The position numbers and the translations under genes were made by a program. Shown piece after piece: positions 44,249-53,381 of a DNA stretch of 64,000 nt (position 1 is the first letter of the stretch; the number at the start of each line of letters is the position of its first letter). The notes beneath the pieces are model-generated. The model had not been told where the DNA came from. It saw only the letters and a list, made by a program, of their open reading frames with translations, and did not search any database. Source of the DNA: R-RK-3 sp963842775 (lineage in GTDB: Bacteria; Pseudomonadota; Alphaproteobacteria; Rhizobiales; Rhodomicrobiaceae). Location of the stretch: assembly GCA_963842775.1 (NCBI GenBank), contig CAWJHQ010000001.1, positions 1-64,000 of the forward strand, given 5' to 3'.

Positions 44249-45618
44249 TGGCGCCCCGCTCCCTCAAATACCGCCTGATCGGCGCGGCTCTCATCTCAAT
44301 TGCGAGCGCGCTGTTGCTCTATTGGATCGGCCTCAGCTCGACGTTCGAACGGCATGTCATTCGCCGCGTCGAAGGAGAACTCGATGCTCACCTGCTGCAG
44401 CTTGCCGCCGCGATCGGCATCGGTAGCGGCTCGGTGGTCGAGTTCGCGCGAGAGCCCGCCGATCCGCGATTTGCGCGGCCCTTCAGCGGGCTCTATTGGC
44501 AGGTCTCCAAGGGAAGCGAAACGGTTTTGAGATCGCGTTCGCTATGGGACCAGGATCTCGTGCTGCCCAAAGGCGAGCTCGGCTTCGGCGAGAAGAAGCG
44601 CTATGACGCAATCCCATTCGGACAAACCGAGCTGATTGCGGTCGAACGCCGGGTTCGCGTCGGCGCGGGCAAGGATGAACAAGATCTTAGCCTCGTTGTC
44701 GCCATCGACCGCGAGGACGTCATAAAGGCCCGGGAGGCGTTCAGCACCGACGTCCTGCGTCTCGTCGGCATCCTCGGCCTGTTTCTCATGCTCGCCGCGG
44801 TGGCGCAGATCATTGTCGGCCTCCGGCCTCTCAATCTCCTGCGCCACCGCTTGAACATTGTCCGCTTTGGCAAATCCGCAAGGCTCGAAGGGCAGTTCCC
44901 ATTGGAGGTTCAAGGCCTGGTTGACGAGCTTAACGAGCTTCTGAATGCCCGGGACGAAATGATCAGACGTGCGCGTGCGCGCGCCGGCGATCTGGCGCAT
45001 GGGCTGAAAACGCCGCTTGCCATTCTTGCCGCCGAAGGGCGCAGACTGAAAGAGCAAGGGCGAGCAGACGCATCGGAGGAAATTACCCGGCAAGTGGATC
45101 TTATGAACCGCCATGTGGAACGACAGCTCGCGAGGACCCGTGCGCGCGGCCCCGGCGAACCCTTGCGGGCGCCGGCGAAGCTTGAACCGGCCATCCAGCG
45201 ACTGGTCAAAACGCTGAAGCGGCTGCCGCAGGGGGAGCATCTGAACTGGGTCGTGGAGATCCCGGACGATCTGGAAATCGATTTCGATCAAATGGATTTC
45301 GATGAAGTGGCGGGCAACATCCTGGACAATGCCCGGAAATGGGCGCGCACGCGGGTGACCGTCAGCACGTTGAAAGCCGAGAATGAATTGCAGATCGTTT
45401 TCGAGGATGATGGGCCCGGCGTTGCCAAAGAGGAATTGCCGAATGTGGTCGAGCGTGGCGGCCGGCTCGACCCGGACACCCCCGGCACCGGACTTGGGTT
45501 GGCTATTGTGACCGACGTGCTCGAAATCTATAACGGCAAAATGCAGATTGAGAACGCGATGCCCTCTGGACTGCGCGTGAGCCTGCTACTGCCGCATCCC
45601 GATTCAAGGCCGGGATGA
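44248..45618 (+). CDS. Sensor histidine kinase (PhoQ/EnvZ class)
   Basis: A 456-residue membrane kinase. Membrane segment 1 at about residues 12-30 ('LIGAALISIASALLLYWIGL'), a periplasmic sensing region, membrane segment 2 near 165-190 ('LVGILGLFLMLAAVAQIIVGL'), HAMP-like linker, H-box 'AGDLAHGLKTPLAILA', N-box 'DEVAGNILDNARKWA', G-boxes 'DDGPGV' and 'GTGLGLAIV'. It phosphorylates the regulator encoded just upstream. The signal is unknown; the nearby PepSY protein is a candidate partner. Confidence 0.88.
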   Translation: MAPRSLKYRLIGAALISIASALLLYWIGLSSTFERHVIRRVEGELDAHLLQLAAAIGIGSGSVVEFAREPADPRFARPFSGLYWQVSKGSETVLRSRSLWDQDLVLPKGELGFGEKKRYDAIPFGQTELIAVERRVRVGAGKDEQDLSLVVAIDREDVIKAREAFSTDVLRLVGILGLFLMLAAVAQIIVGLRPLNLLRHRLNIVRFGKSARLEGQFPLEVQGLVDELNELLNARDEMIRRARARAGDLAHGLKTPLAILAAEGRRLKEQGRADASEEITRQVDLMNRHVERQLARTRARGPGEPLRAPAKLEPAIQRLVKTLKRLPQGEHLNWVVEIPDDLEIDFDQMDFDEVAGNILDNARKWARTRVTVSTLKAENELQIVFEDDGPGVAKEELPNVVERGGRLDPDTPGTGLGLAIVTDVLEIYNGKMQIENAMPSGLRVSLLLPHPDSRPG

Positions 45619-45642
45619 GGCAGCGATCGATCCGAAATATCA

Positions 45643-46854
45643 TTAAACCTTTGGCGGTCGGAGCTCCTCATAATTCGAAAACCGCTTCAGGATCTTGTCG
45701 TAACGCGTCGGTTCCACTAAGGGAAGGATGTACTTCAATGCGAAATTAAAAATTGGCGATGTATGTCTCACGTATAAATCGAGAGGGTCCAGGAGATATC
45801 GCAAATGATGCTTTGGCTCGTAATTGAGGCCAGTGTTGCGATAGCATCGATAGCCATTAGCCATCGCCCATGACATGATGTCACGGACTACGATGAAGTA
45901 TAGATTGAACTTATATGCAACGCTATAATCGAATCCGACATATTCTGAGCAAATTGAAGTGCCTTCAACCATGCATAAACCAAAGGCGACAATCTTTTTT
46001 TCATGCCGCCAGACAAAAAAGCGAACTTTATCAGGCATTCGACGGCTGATTTCGTAAAAATATTCTTTCGTAAGCTTCTCGAACCGAAGTGTCGCCCGCT
46101 CATAAACGCTGAGATAAAGCGGGTAAACATCATCGACAATCGGCGTAATATCGCGAACGACGCTCATCTCTAATGATGATGCAACCCGCTCGGTAGCCTT
46201 GAATTTCTTCCGCAGTTTTGTGCGCGTATTCCGGCTTAGCACCTTGCTCATATAGGCGTCGAAGCTGGCGTATTCGATGTTCGCACGTGTCATCGGAAGG
46301 CTCGGCACGCGGGTATAGCCATGCCCTAAAAAGCACTCCAGCACCACCCGATCCGCCGCCGGGAATTCCTTGAGGACGATGAGCCGGGCCTTCAGCTCGC
46401 GTGCATGGCTGGTAATCCCCGCCGCCAGAAGTTTGGCGAGCAGGTTGCGTGGCAACTGGCTGTTGGTGTCCAGATGGCCCTCGCCCGCGGCACACCCCAC
46501 CATGAGGGTGCGCATCAGCAGGAAGCGCGGCCACAAGCGACGGATGAAGTCGGCCGAAATCTGCATCCAATGGCTTGTCCCGGCGAGCATATCCTGATCG
46601 AGCAGGAAGAATGGCTGGGCCGCGCGCATCTCGCCGCTTGCGTCTTGGATAGCGAAATAGCGGAAATCGAACTCCGGCTGGATTGTATCCTCGACCAGCT
46701 CGTAATAGCGGTGGTCCTTGCGTTCGGTCGCGAAGGCGTGCGCCCAATGTTGGCAGCGCATCACCTCTTCGCGCGTGAGGACTGCGACATTGTAGGTGTT
46801 GCCCCCTCGCGAAACGGCATCATCTGGTGGCATATCGGAAGCCAGGTCACCCAT
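45643..46854 (-). CDS. GNAT-fold acyltransferase-like protein (BioF2/FemAB-like)
   Basis: A 403-residue cytoplasmic protein. The C-terminal 230 residues resemble the BioF2-like/FemAB GNAT fold: 'FDAYMSKVLSRNTRTKLRKKFKATE', 'VYERATLRFEKLTKEYFYEISRRMPDKVRFFVWRHEKKIVAFGLCMVEG', and 'GFDYSVAYKFNLYFIVVRDIMSWAMANGYRCYRNTGLNYEPK'. Such enzymes transfer acyl or aminoacyl groups to cell-wall, lipid or polysaccharide acceptors. Substrate unknown. No linked genes point to a pathway. The 260-base gap to its right shows nothing. Confidence 0.6.
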   Translation of the reverse strand: MGDLASDMPPDDAVSRGGNTYNVAVLTREEVMRCQHWAHAFATERKDHRYYELVEDTIQPEFDFRYFAIQDASGEMRAAQPFFLLDQDMLAGTSHWMQISADFIRRLWPRFLLMRTLMVGCAAGEGHLDTNSQLPRNLLAKLLAAGITSHARELKARLIVLKEFPAADRVVLECFLGHGYTRVPSLPMTRANIEYASFDAYMSKVLSRNTRTKLRKKFKATERVASSLEMSVVRDITPIVDDVYPLYLSVYERATLRFEKLTKEYFYEISRRMPDKVRFFVWRHEKKIVAFGLCMVEGTSICSEYVGFDYSVAYKFNLYFIVVRDIMSWAMANGYRCYRNTGLNYEPKHHLRYLLDPLDLYVRHTSPIFNFALKYILPLVEPTRYDKILKRFSNYEELRPPKV

Positions 46855-47114
46855 TCAGAACCACACTCTCAACCGTTTGGCTCGCATCCCCTCGACACAG
46901 GGGCGTAAAGAGGTTCGCGTTTTTCAAGGCGAACCTGCGGGGCTAGGATCGTCAGCGAGTAGCCGCTGCGTTAGCACTCCGGATCCCTATTTCGTTCCCA
47001 TTGAAAACAAATATGTGATCGCGATCAGATCTCGAAGCTAAGTTATTGCTCGCCAAACAATGCGGGAGAATATTTGATAGGCGGAACGCCATCACATGCC
47101 AGTAGCCGGAGATG

Positions 47115-48647
47115 TCATTCCACGACGAGCGTGCGATCCTCGCCGTCGCTGGGCGCCTTCTTGAAGACGATGAGCATCGGGATCACGGCGAGCGTCGCGA
47201 TCATCAACAGCTTGAAATCGTCAATATAGGCAATGATCTGCGCCTGCTGCGTGACCATGGCGTCGAGGGCGGCGCGTCCGCTGCCAGTGGCTGGATTCCA
47301 GAACTGCGCGATGGCTGGGTTTTCGAACAATCGGTTCACGGCGGTGACGTGCTGAACGATATCGGCATGATTGGCCTGCGTGTTCTGAGTCAGCAGGCTG
47401 GTCACCACCGAGATGCCGACGCTGGAGCCGATATTGCGCGACAGATTGAACAGGCCGGCGCCCTCGGTCCGCTGCTCCGGCGGCAGTGTCGACATAGTCA
47501 CCGCGCTGAGCGGCACGAAGAGAAAGCCAAGGCCGGCGCCCTGGACCACCCCGTTGCGCATGATCGTCATCTGCGAAATATCCGGCGTCCAGCCGGTCAT
47601 GTCGTAAAACGACCAGGCCGTAAGTCCAAGGCCGATGCCGAGGAGGAGGCGCGTGTCGACTCGTCCGACCAGCCGTCCCACGATCATCATGGCCCCCATC
47701 GTGCCGAGTCCGCGCGGTCCCAAGACCAGTCCGGCGGTGACGATCGGATAGTTCATGAGACCCTGAAGATACGGAGTGATGAGCGCGAGGGAGGCAAGAT
47801 ATGTGACGCCAACGATGAAGATAAAAACGATACCGGCCGCGAAATTGCGGTCGCGGAAGAGAGACGGCCTCACAAAAGGCTCGTCCGAGGTGAAGGTGTG
47901 GACGAGAAACAGGTAGAAGGCCGAGGCGGTAACGATCGCTTCGATGAGGATTTCGCCGGACCCAAACCAGTTGAGCTGCTCGCCGCGGTCAAGCATGACC
48001 TGCAGGGCGCCGATGGCGAGACTCAAGGTCGCGAAGCCGAACCAGTCGAGCTTTGCCCCGGCGTTCCCGTTGGTGTCCGGCAGGAAAGTGGTGATGCCGA
48101 AGAAGGCGAGCGCACCGATCGGCAGGTTGATATAGAAAACCCAGCGCCAGGTGTAATTGTCGGTGAGCCAGCCACCGAGGACCGGACCCAGGACGGGTCC
48201 GACCATGACCGCAACGCCAAATAACGCCATCGCCGACCCCCGGCGCTCCGGCGGATAGATGTCGAACAGCACGGATTGCGAGAGCGGGACGAGCGCCGCG
48301 CCGAACAGGCCTTGCAGCACCCGGAACAGCACGATCTGCGCCAGGGACTGCGCCATCCCGCACAGCATGGACGCGACGGTGAAGCCGGCGACTGCGGCGA
48401 GGAAGAGGCGCTTGCGCCCGAACCGGCCGGCAAGGAAGCCGGTCAGCGGGGTCATGATCGCGGCGGCGACGATATAAGAGGTCAGCACCCAGTTGATCTG
48501 ATCCTGGCTGGCCGAGACGCTGCCCTGGATGTGCGGCAGCGCGATGTTGGCGATCGTCGTGTCGAGCGCCTGCATGATGGTGGCGAGGATCACGCAGACC
48601 GTGATCGCCGCCCGATTGGTGGCCTCGGCGGAGCGGGCAGCCATCAC
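47115..48647 (-). CDS. emrB: Drug efflux permease, DHA2 family
   Basis: A 510-residue, 14-segment major-facilitator exporter: 'IMQALDTTIANIALPHIQGSVSASQDQINWVLTSYIVAAAIMTPLTGFLAGRFGRKRLF' holds the motif D1 and motif A of DHA2 pumps; motif C is 'GVAVMVGPVLGPVLGGWL'. With EmrA and an outer-membrane channel it would expel hydrophobic toxic compounds. Its start overlaps the emrA stop (ATGA). No tolC-like gene is adjacent. Confidence 0.9.
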   Translation of the reverse strand: MMAARSAEATNRAAITVCVILATIMQALDTTIANIALPHIQGSVSASQDQINWVLTSYIVAAAIMTPLTGFLAGRFGRKRLFLAAVAGFTVASMLCGMAQSLAQIVLFRVLQGLFGAALVPLSQSVLFDIYPPERRGSAMALFGVAVMVGPVLGPVLGGWLTDNYTWRWVFYINLPIGALAFFGITTFLPDTNGNAGAKLDWFGFATLSLAIGALQVMLDRGEQLNWFGSGEILIEAIVTASAFYLFLVHTFTSDEPFVRPSLFRDRNFAAGIVFIFIVGVTYLASLALITPYLQGLMNYPIVTAGLVLGPRGLGTMGAMMIVGRLVGRVDTRLLLGIGLGLTAWSFYDMTGWTPDISQMTIMRNGVVQGAGLGFLFVPLSAVTMSTLPPEQRTEGAGLFNLSRNIGSSVGISVVTSLLTQNTQANHADIVQHVTAVNRLFENPAIAQFWNPATGSGRAALDAMVTQQAQIIAYIDDFKLLMIATLAVIPMLIVFKKAPSDGEDRTLVVE

Positions 48648-49839
48648 CGGGGCCTCGCCTTGGCGCCACCGAACAGTGCGGTAACGAATTGGGGCAAGCC
48701 GCGCGGATGCCCGGTATCGACGCTAACCACGACGCTCATTCCAGCGCGCAGTGCCGGCTGATTCTTATCGCTCGTGTCGAGGCGAACGCGTATCGGAATG
48801 CGCTGCACGACCTTCACCCAGTTGCCGCTGGTGTTTTGTGCCGGCAGTAGGGAGAATTCCTGCGCCGCCGCTGGGCTGATGCTCTCGACGATGCCATGCC
48901 ATTCCGCGTCCGGATAGGTGTCGACCGTCGCCGTGACCGCCTGCCCAGGCCGTACATGGGTCAACTCCGTCTCTTTCGGGGTTGCGTCGACCCAGACGTG
49001 ATCCGCGGCGACGAGATAGAAGGCGGTCGTCGAGGCCGCGAGGTACTTGCCCGGCGCGATCTGCGGCACACCCGTCACGATGCCGGCGAAGGGCGCCTTG
49101 ACGACGGTATGATCGAGCTGGCGCTGCGCCTCGTCGATCTGCGCCTTGGCCTGCAGATATTGCGGGTGCTGCGCTACCGGAATGTCAGGGTTGCCGCCGA
49201 GTTTTGCGAGCTGCACCGCGGCCTGCTGGCGGAGGGACTCGAGCTTGTTCTTGTCGACATCGAGCGTGAAACGCGCCTGATCGTAGTTGGCCTTGGAAAT
49301 TGCGGAGCTCGGTACCAGGGCTGCGTAACGGTCGTAGGTCACCTGATCCAGGCCGACCTGTGCCTGTTGCGCGGCAACGTCGCTCAGCATGCGCCGGTAG
49401 TCCTGCTTCATCGATTCGATGGTCAGCCCGATCTGCGCGAGGTTGGCGTTGGCGCTGTCGAGAGCGATCTGGAACTGCTGGGGATCGAGGCGATACAGGA
49501 TCTGGCCGGGCTCGACGTGCTGGTTCTCGGCGACGTCAATCTCCTTGACGATGCCCGAGACGTCGGTCGAGACGCCGACCTTGTCGGCTTCGACATACGC
49601 ATTGTCCGTCGACAGCACCTGGCCGCCCGCGACATACCGTAGCCGGCGGCGATGAGCACGAGCGGCAGCAGCGCAAACAACGACCGCCGTAACCACTGCC
49701 GGCGTGAAGACCGCGGCGCCTTCGCAGGCAAGGAAGGTATCTGGGCCGCCGGCCGCTCCGGTTGTTCCTGTGGTGCTTCGCGTCTATCAGCCGGCAATGT
49801 TGGCGCGGGCAGCGAAACCATTGTTCGATTGGTCGGCAT
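48644..49839 (-). pseudogene. emrA: EmrA-like membrane fusion protein, one frame change
   Basis: HlyD-family adaptor. From ATG 49837-49839 (AGGGGG upstream) the first frame gives a Pro-rich cytoplasmic head and the membrane anchor 'SLFALLPLVLIAAGYG'. Near 49640 one base seems missing; the next frame starts 'YVAGGQVLSTDNAYVEADKVGVSTDVSGIVKEIDVAENQHVEPGQILYRLD', the classic lipoyl half-motif, and runs intact to the end. The pair belongs with emrB downstream and is divergent from the LysR regulator. Confidence 0.82.
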
Positions 49840-50223
49840 GCAAACCCCCTTCAGCATCAAAATCCGTATCGCAATAAGGTGTTGACGGAAGGGGCGGATG
49901 AAAATCGTGTAGTTTCTGCATTCGCTGTTGAGAAAAATTCATGAATGGATCGGCGCGGCCGGCCGGCTGACCACGGTTTCCACTGGGCTCATAAGCTTCA
50001 CTATTCGAGCTGCGTGGCCCGAACTGCGAAGAGCCGAAAGAGCGCTTGTCGGCCATGCGCGATGGATGCAGCGCCAGCGAACACGAAATTGTGTTTGCTG
50101 GCCTCAATCCTGCCCGTGCGCGGCGAAGCTGCCACCCCCACCTAAACATGCTCGACGCTGCTTACAGGAATGCAACATGGAAACGCTCTATTTATTGCAT
50201 CCGGTATTGAGAGGAACTCAGGA
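49840..50223. promoter_or_regulatory. emrA/lysR divergent region with two copies of a 36-bp motif
   Basis: Motif copy A (49917-49952) and copy B (50196-50231, which includes the LysR start codon) match at 29 of 36 positions. Both contain TTGAGA followed by an AnTCA half, the kind of interrupted dyad that LysR proteins bind, and both continue into an ATGGATCG. Copy A is followed by an ATG whose next ~25 bases resemble the beginning of the LysR gene. It may be an operator or a relic duplicate of the LysR 5' end. No gene is supported in the gap. Confidence 0.5.
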
Positions 50224-51162
50224 ATGGATCGTGGCAACCTGGCCGATCTGACCGCGTTCATCGCTGTTGCCGATCATTTGAGCTTTCGGGCCGCGGCGGC
50301 GCAGGCCGGCGTCACGCCCTCAGCGCTCAGCCATTCGATGCGGCAGCTGGAGGAGCGTCTCGGGGTGCGGCTATTGAACCGCACGACGCGCAGCGTGTCG
50401 GTGACCGATGCCGGTCTTCGCTTGCTCGAGCGGCTGCGCCCGGCAATGAGCCAGATCGCCGTGGCGCTGGAGGATCTGAACCAGGAGCGCGAGCGGCCCT
50501 TTGGGCGCCTGCGACTCCACACCTCCTACATGGGAGCAGCCGCTGTGGTCGCCCCGGTCTGGGGGCGGTTCCTGTCGGCCTACCCGGATGTCCACCTCGA
50601 GGTCCATACGGGCCAGGTGCCCATGGACGACGTAGCGAACGGCTTCGATGCCGGGATCGGGCCGCGGGAATGGGTTGCGGCCGACATGATTGCCGTCCGG
50701 GTGATGGGACCAATAAAGGTGGCGGTGATCGGCGCGCCGCAATATTTCGCGCACCAGCCCCCGCCGGACACGCCCGACGATCTCGCCCGGCATAGCTGCA
50801 TCCAATATCGATGGGCGAATCATGGTGCTGTGTTCGACTGGTCCCTCGGGCAGGACGGCAAGTCGCGGCGGATTTCCGTGAATGGCCGGTTGATGGTCAA
50901 CAATCCGGATCTGGCGCTTCGCGCGGCCGTCGACGGGCTGGGGATCGCCTATGCCGCCGAAGCTCATGCCGAACCGTTCCTGCGCTCTGGGCAACTGATC
51001 CGGGTGCTGGAGGACTGGTCGCCGACCATCGAAGGATTGTTCCTCTATTATCCTGGGCGCCGACAGGTTCCCGCCGCATTGCGCGCGCTCATCGACATGA
51101 TCCGCTCAAGCCGCTCGAAGGCAGCCGAAAATCGGCTCGCGGATTCTCTTACCGAGAATTGA
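50224..51162 (+). CDS. LysR-type regulator, probably of emrAB
   Basis: A 312-residue protein. N-terminal HTH: 'LADLTAFIAVADHLSFRAAAAQAGVTPSALSHSMRQLEERLGVRLLNRTTRSVSVTDAG', then the effector-binding domain ('GRLRLHTSYMGAAAVVAPVWGRFLSAYPDVHLEV'). Start at ATG 50224 with GAGGAA upstream. Divergent to emrAB, the usual setting for a LysR activator of an efflux pump. Intact. Confidence 0.85.
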   Translation: MDRGNLADLTAFIAVADHLSFRAAAAQAGVTPSALSHSMRQLEERLGVRLLNRTTRSVSVTDAGLRLLERLRPAMSQIAVALEDLNQERERPFGRLRLHTSYMGAAAVVAPVWGRFLSAYPDVHLEVHTGQVPMDDVANGFDAGIGPREWVAADMIAVRVMGPIKVAVIGAPQYFAHQPPPDTPDDLARHSCIQYRWANHGAVFDWSLGQDGKSRRISVNGRLMVNNPDLALRAAVDGLGIAYAAEAHAEPFLRSGQLIRVLEDWSPTIEGLFLYYPGRRQVPAALRALIDMIRSSRSKAAENRLADSLTEN

Positions 51163-51234
51163 GTGCATTCTGGGTAGATAGCCGGTAAGCACGGCGCCAA
51201 GCGCGCCGGTTCAATGGATTGTGAGACCTTCTGA

Positions 51235-51371
51235 AACCGGCTGCGCCCCTAGCGCACTGACGCATTCACTTGGTTCATGCATCAGCGCCCTAGTTCTTTG
51301 TTATGCATCGATTTTTCCAACTCCGGCTGTAGCCTCCGTTTGGATCGATGCACTAGGGGACGCAGCCGGTT
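51235..51371. repeat. 137-bp nested palindromic unit
   Basis: Outer arms AACCGGCTGCGCCCCTAG (51235-51252) and CTAGGGGACGCAGCCGGTT (51353-51371) match apart from one extra base; inner arms TGCATCGAT (51304-51312) and ATCGATGCA (51344-51352) match perfectly. It lies between lysR and a small secreted gene on the opposite strand and may act as a two-way terminator or be a miniature repeat element. No coding capacity. Confidence 0.6.
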
Positions 51372-51375
51372 GTCG

Positions 51376-51730
51376 TCAGTAGCAGATCGTCCGGTGATAG
51401 CGGGGGCTCCAGTGGCAGTCATCGCCATAGTAGCCATAGTCGTAAAACGACGGGCCGCCAAAAACATCGAAGCCGCCGAAATGACGACCATGGAAGCCAT
51501 GGCCATGGAAGCCACCACCGTGTGATCCACCGCCGGTGGAATCCACCGCCATGGGACCCACCACCGCCGCCATGATATTCACCGCGGACCTGGACCAATG
51601 GGCTGCCTGCGGCACCCAATTGGTGCTGCTCGGAGCCGCCGAGATTGTTCGGCTGAGCGAGCGCGGCAGCGGCGGAAAGAGCAAGCGCAAAAGCGCCGAC
51701 AAGACCAGATTTGATAAGACTGCGTTTCAT
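51376..51730 (-). pseudogene. Small secreted Gly/His-rich protein, one frame change
   Basis: Signal peptide 'KSGLVGAFALALSAAAALAQP', then 'YHGGGGGSHGGGFH'. One C too many in TTCCACCGGCGG (about 51530) breaks the frame; the neighbouring frame continues the same composition ('GGGSHGGGFHGHGFHGRHFGGFDVFGG') to the conserved-looking end 'YGYYGDDCHWSPRYHRTICY'. Joined it is about 117 residues. Such His/Gly-rich exported proteins may bind metal, but no function is established. Motif copy C (51811-51846) lies about 80 bases upstream. Confidence 0.6.
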
Positions 51731-52182
51731 GAATGCACTCCGTTTGAGTTGCGATTATCCGGCGAGGGAGAGATGTTTATGAAACTGGAAAATGAAAACG
51801 CCGAATATTTTGCATTCCCTATTGAGATAAATTCAGCAATGTATCGCGGTGCGCCCCTGCCGATCGAACCGCATTTGTTCTGATTACAGATCACTAGCTT
51901 TCCGATGGCCGTTTCGGCACTCGCCTTGTGGGCGGGCGCGGCGCGACTTTCTGAGACTTGGCGTGAAGAGACATTGGCATAAGCGTTTAGAGCGCTTCCC
52001 GAAAAGTGTTACGCAGTTTTCGGATAAGAAGCGCGATCAAGCAAAGAATCGAGAGCGGTTTCCGATTCGAATGAAGCGGGAACCGCTCTAGGTCGACCAT
52101 GTGCCAGGAACTGCCGGAATCGAGCTTGCGTCTCAATCACAGCAGTAGGCCCACGACTGCCGATTGAACGGCTCGACTATCC
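51731..52182. other. Intergenic: third LysR-leader motif and a palindromic repeat
   Basis: At 51811-51846 is copy C of the 36-bp motif (30 of 36 positions shared with copy A), followed by a 15-codon frame ('MYRGAPLPIEPHLF') whose DNA resembles the start of the LysR gene at 50224. At 51988-52090 is a 103-bp rhizobial palindromic repeat, nearly identical, in inverted orientation, to 40260-40362. No gene is supported. Confidence 0.6.
51988..52090. repeat. Palindromic intergenic repeat
   Basis: Begins TAGAGCGCTTCCCGAAAAGTG and ends GGGAACCGCTCTA; contains the same two hairpins as 40260-40362 and the second module at 26545-26636. Confidence 0.8.
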
Positions 52183-52860
52183 TCACCAGAGATGGGGTAC
52201 CAAACGATACCGAACTTTGCGCATGTAGTCCGAGTATCCCGTGAGATTGCCGGCAAGGAATTGCTCTTCATCAAGCAACCTCGCCACAATCCCGGCGACG
52301 CCGGCCACAACAACAAGCAGGCCGTACCACGAACCGAGCGCAAGCGGCATCCCCAACATCATCAAGAGCGCCCAGCTATACATGGGGTGGCGCACGACAG
52401 CATAGGGACCCGTCGAGATGACCTCTTGACCTTCGACTACCTGAATGGTCGCGGCGCCATAAGTATTTTCGCGGAAAACCAGGTAGAAGCCGACATAGGA
52501 AAGCACGATCAGGATGTTGCCGAAGATCACAACTGGAGTCGGCACGCTGGACCACCCGAGGCGATGGTCTATTGCGGACAGCACGGGCATTGCGGCGAAG
52601 ATTAGCAACGCGCCGATCATGATGGTCTTCTGCGTTGGCTCCTTCTCAGCGCCGGGCCCGACATTCATGCGGCGCTCAAGCAACTGAGGGTCCTTAACCG
52701 CCAGATACAGCGTGATTGCCAGCGAGCAGGCAATGAAAACCGCACTAAACAACCATCCCTCCCAATAGTCGAGCGTGCCAGCGGGTAGAAAAACAAACAG
52801 CGCCAGGATCACAGGAAGCTGGAGGAATTTTCCTGCCGCTCGAAGGTATAGATTGCTCAT
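52183..52860 (-). CDS. Membrane methyltransferase of the ICMT/PEMT type
   Basis: A 225-residue integral membrane protein with about six hydrophobic segments. The C-terminal SAM-binding signature is present: 'GQEVISTGPYAVVRHPMYSWALLMMLGMPLALGSWYGLL' and 'LLDEEQFLAGNLTGYSDYMRKVRYRLVPHLW', like isoprenylcysteine methyltransferase and NnrU-type relatives. The bacterial substrate is unknown. Single gene with flanking non-coding gaps. Confidence 0.82.
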   Translation of the reverse strand: MSNLYLRAAGKFLQLPVILALFVFLPAGTLDYWEGWLFSAVFIACSLAITLYLAVKDPQLLERRMNVGPGAEKEPTQKTIMIGALLIFAAMPVLSAIDHRLGWSSVPTPVVIFGNILIVLSYVGFYLVFRENTYGAATIQVVEGQEVISTGPYAVVRHPMYSWALLMMLGMPLALGSWYGLLVVVAGVAGIVARLLDEEQFLAGNLTGYSDYMRKVRYRLVPHLW

Positions 52861-53381
52861 GTTGATGACCTATTACTACTTTGCGCCAGCCCTCTTTGCC
52901 TCGGGCCGTCTCAAGGCTAACTCGCAGCTCATGGTGACGAGGGTGTAGACGTGATAGAATCCACGTCATCAACATGGGCGCGAGTGCGTCAAGCTTCCAG
53001 ATCGGCGGTCAAGCCCTGCCATAAATGCCGTATGGCAGCCTGGGACAGGAGCGAGTCGAGCGTCACGTCTCTTTTGAAGGACGGTGCCGGATGTTGCGCG
53101 GCGCACTGGGGCGTCCTGCCTCCAGGTCCCAGACAAGCGCCCAACCCAAATGTCCCCATTCGGGCACACTATCGACACCGCAGCTTCCGTGTGCAAGGAT
53201 GCAATCTTGGGAGGGGTTGCCGATCCAATGACCATCCTCGATGGCTGCTGACCCCAGTTTTTCCCGATTGGGATGAATGAAATGCCCGTTTGTATTTCTT
53301 CAGTGGGATGCATTTCTGCTTCTCCCGTGCCCCAATCACGGAGTTTCTTCAGTCCAAAAGCTGCACGAATGGGAGACGAGC
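52861..53381. other. Intergenic, 521 bases, nothing recognised
   Basis: Open frames exist on both strands but show no family, no codon pattern like neighbouring genes and no good start. The last ~20 bases hold GGGAGACG, the ribosome-binding site of the next gene. A promoter for the ABC/amidase operon must lie here but no clear boxes can be picked out. Confidence 0.5.
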
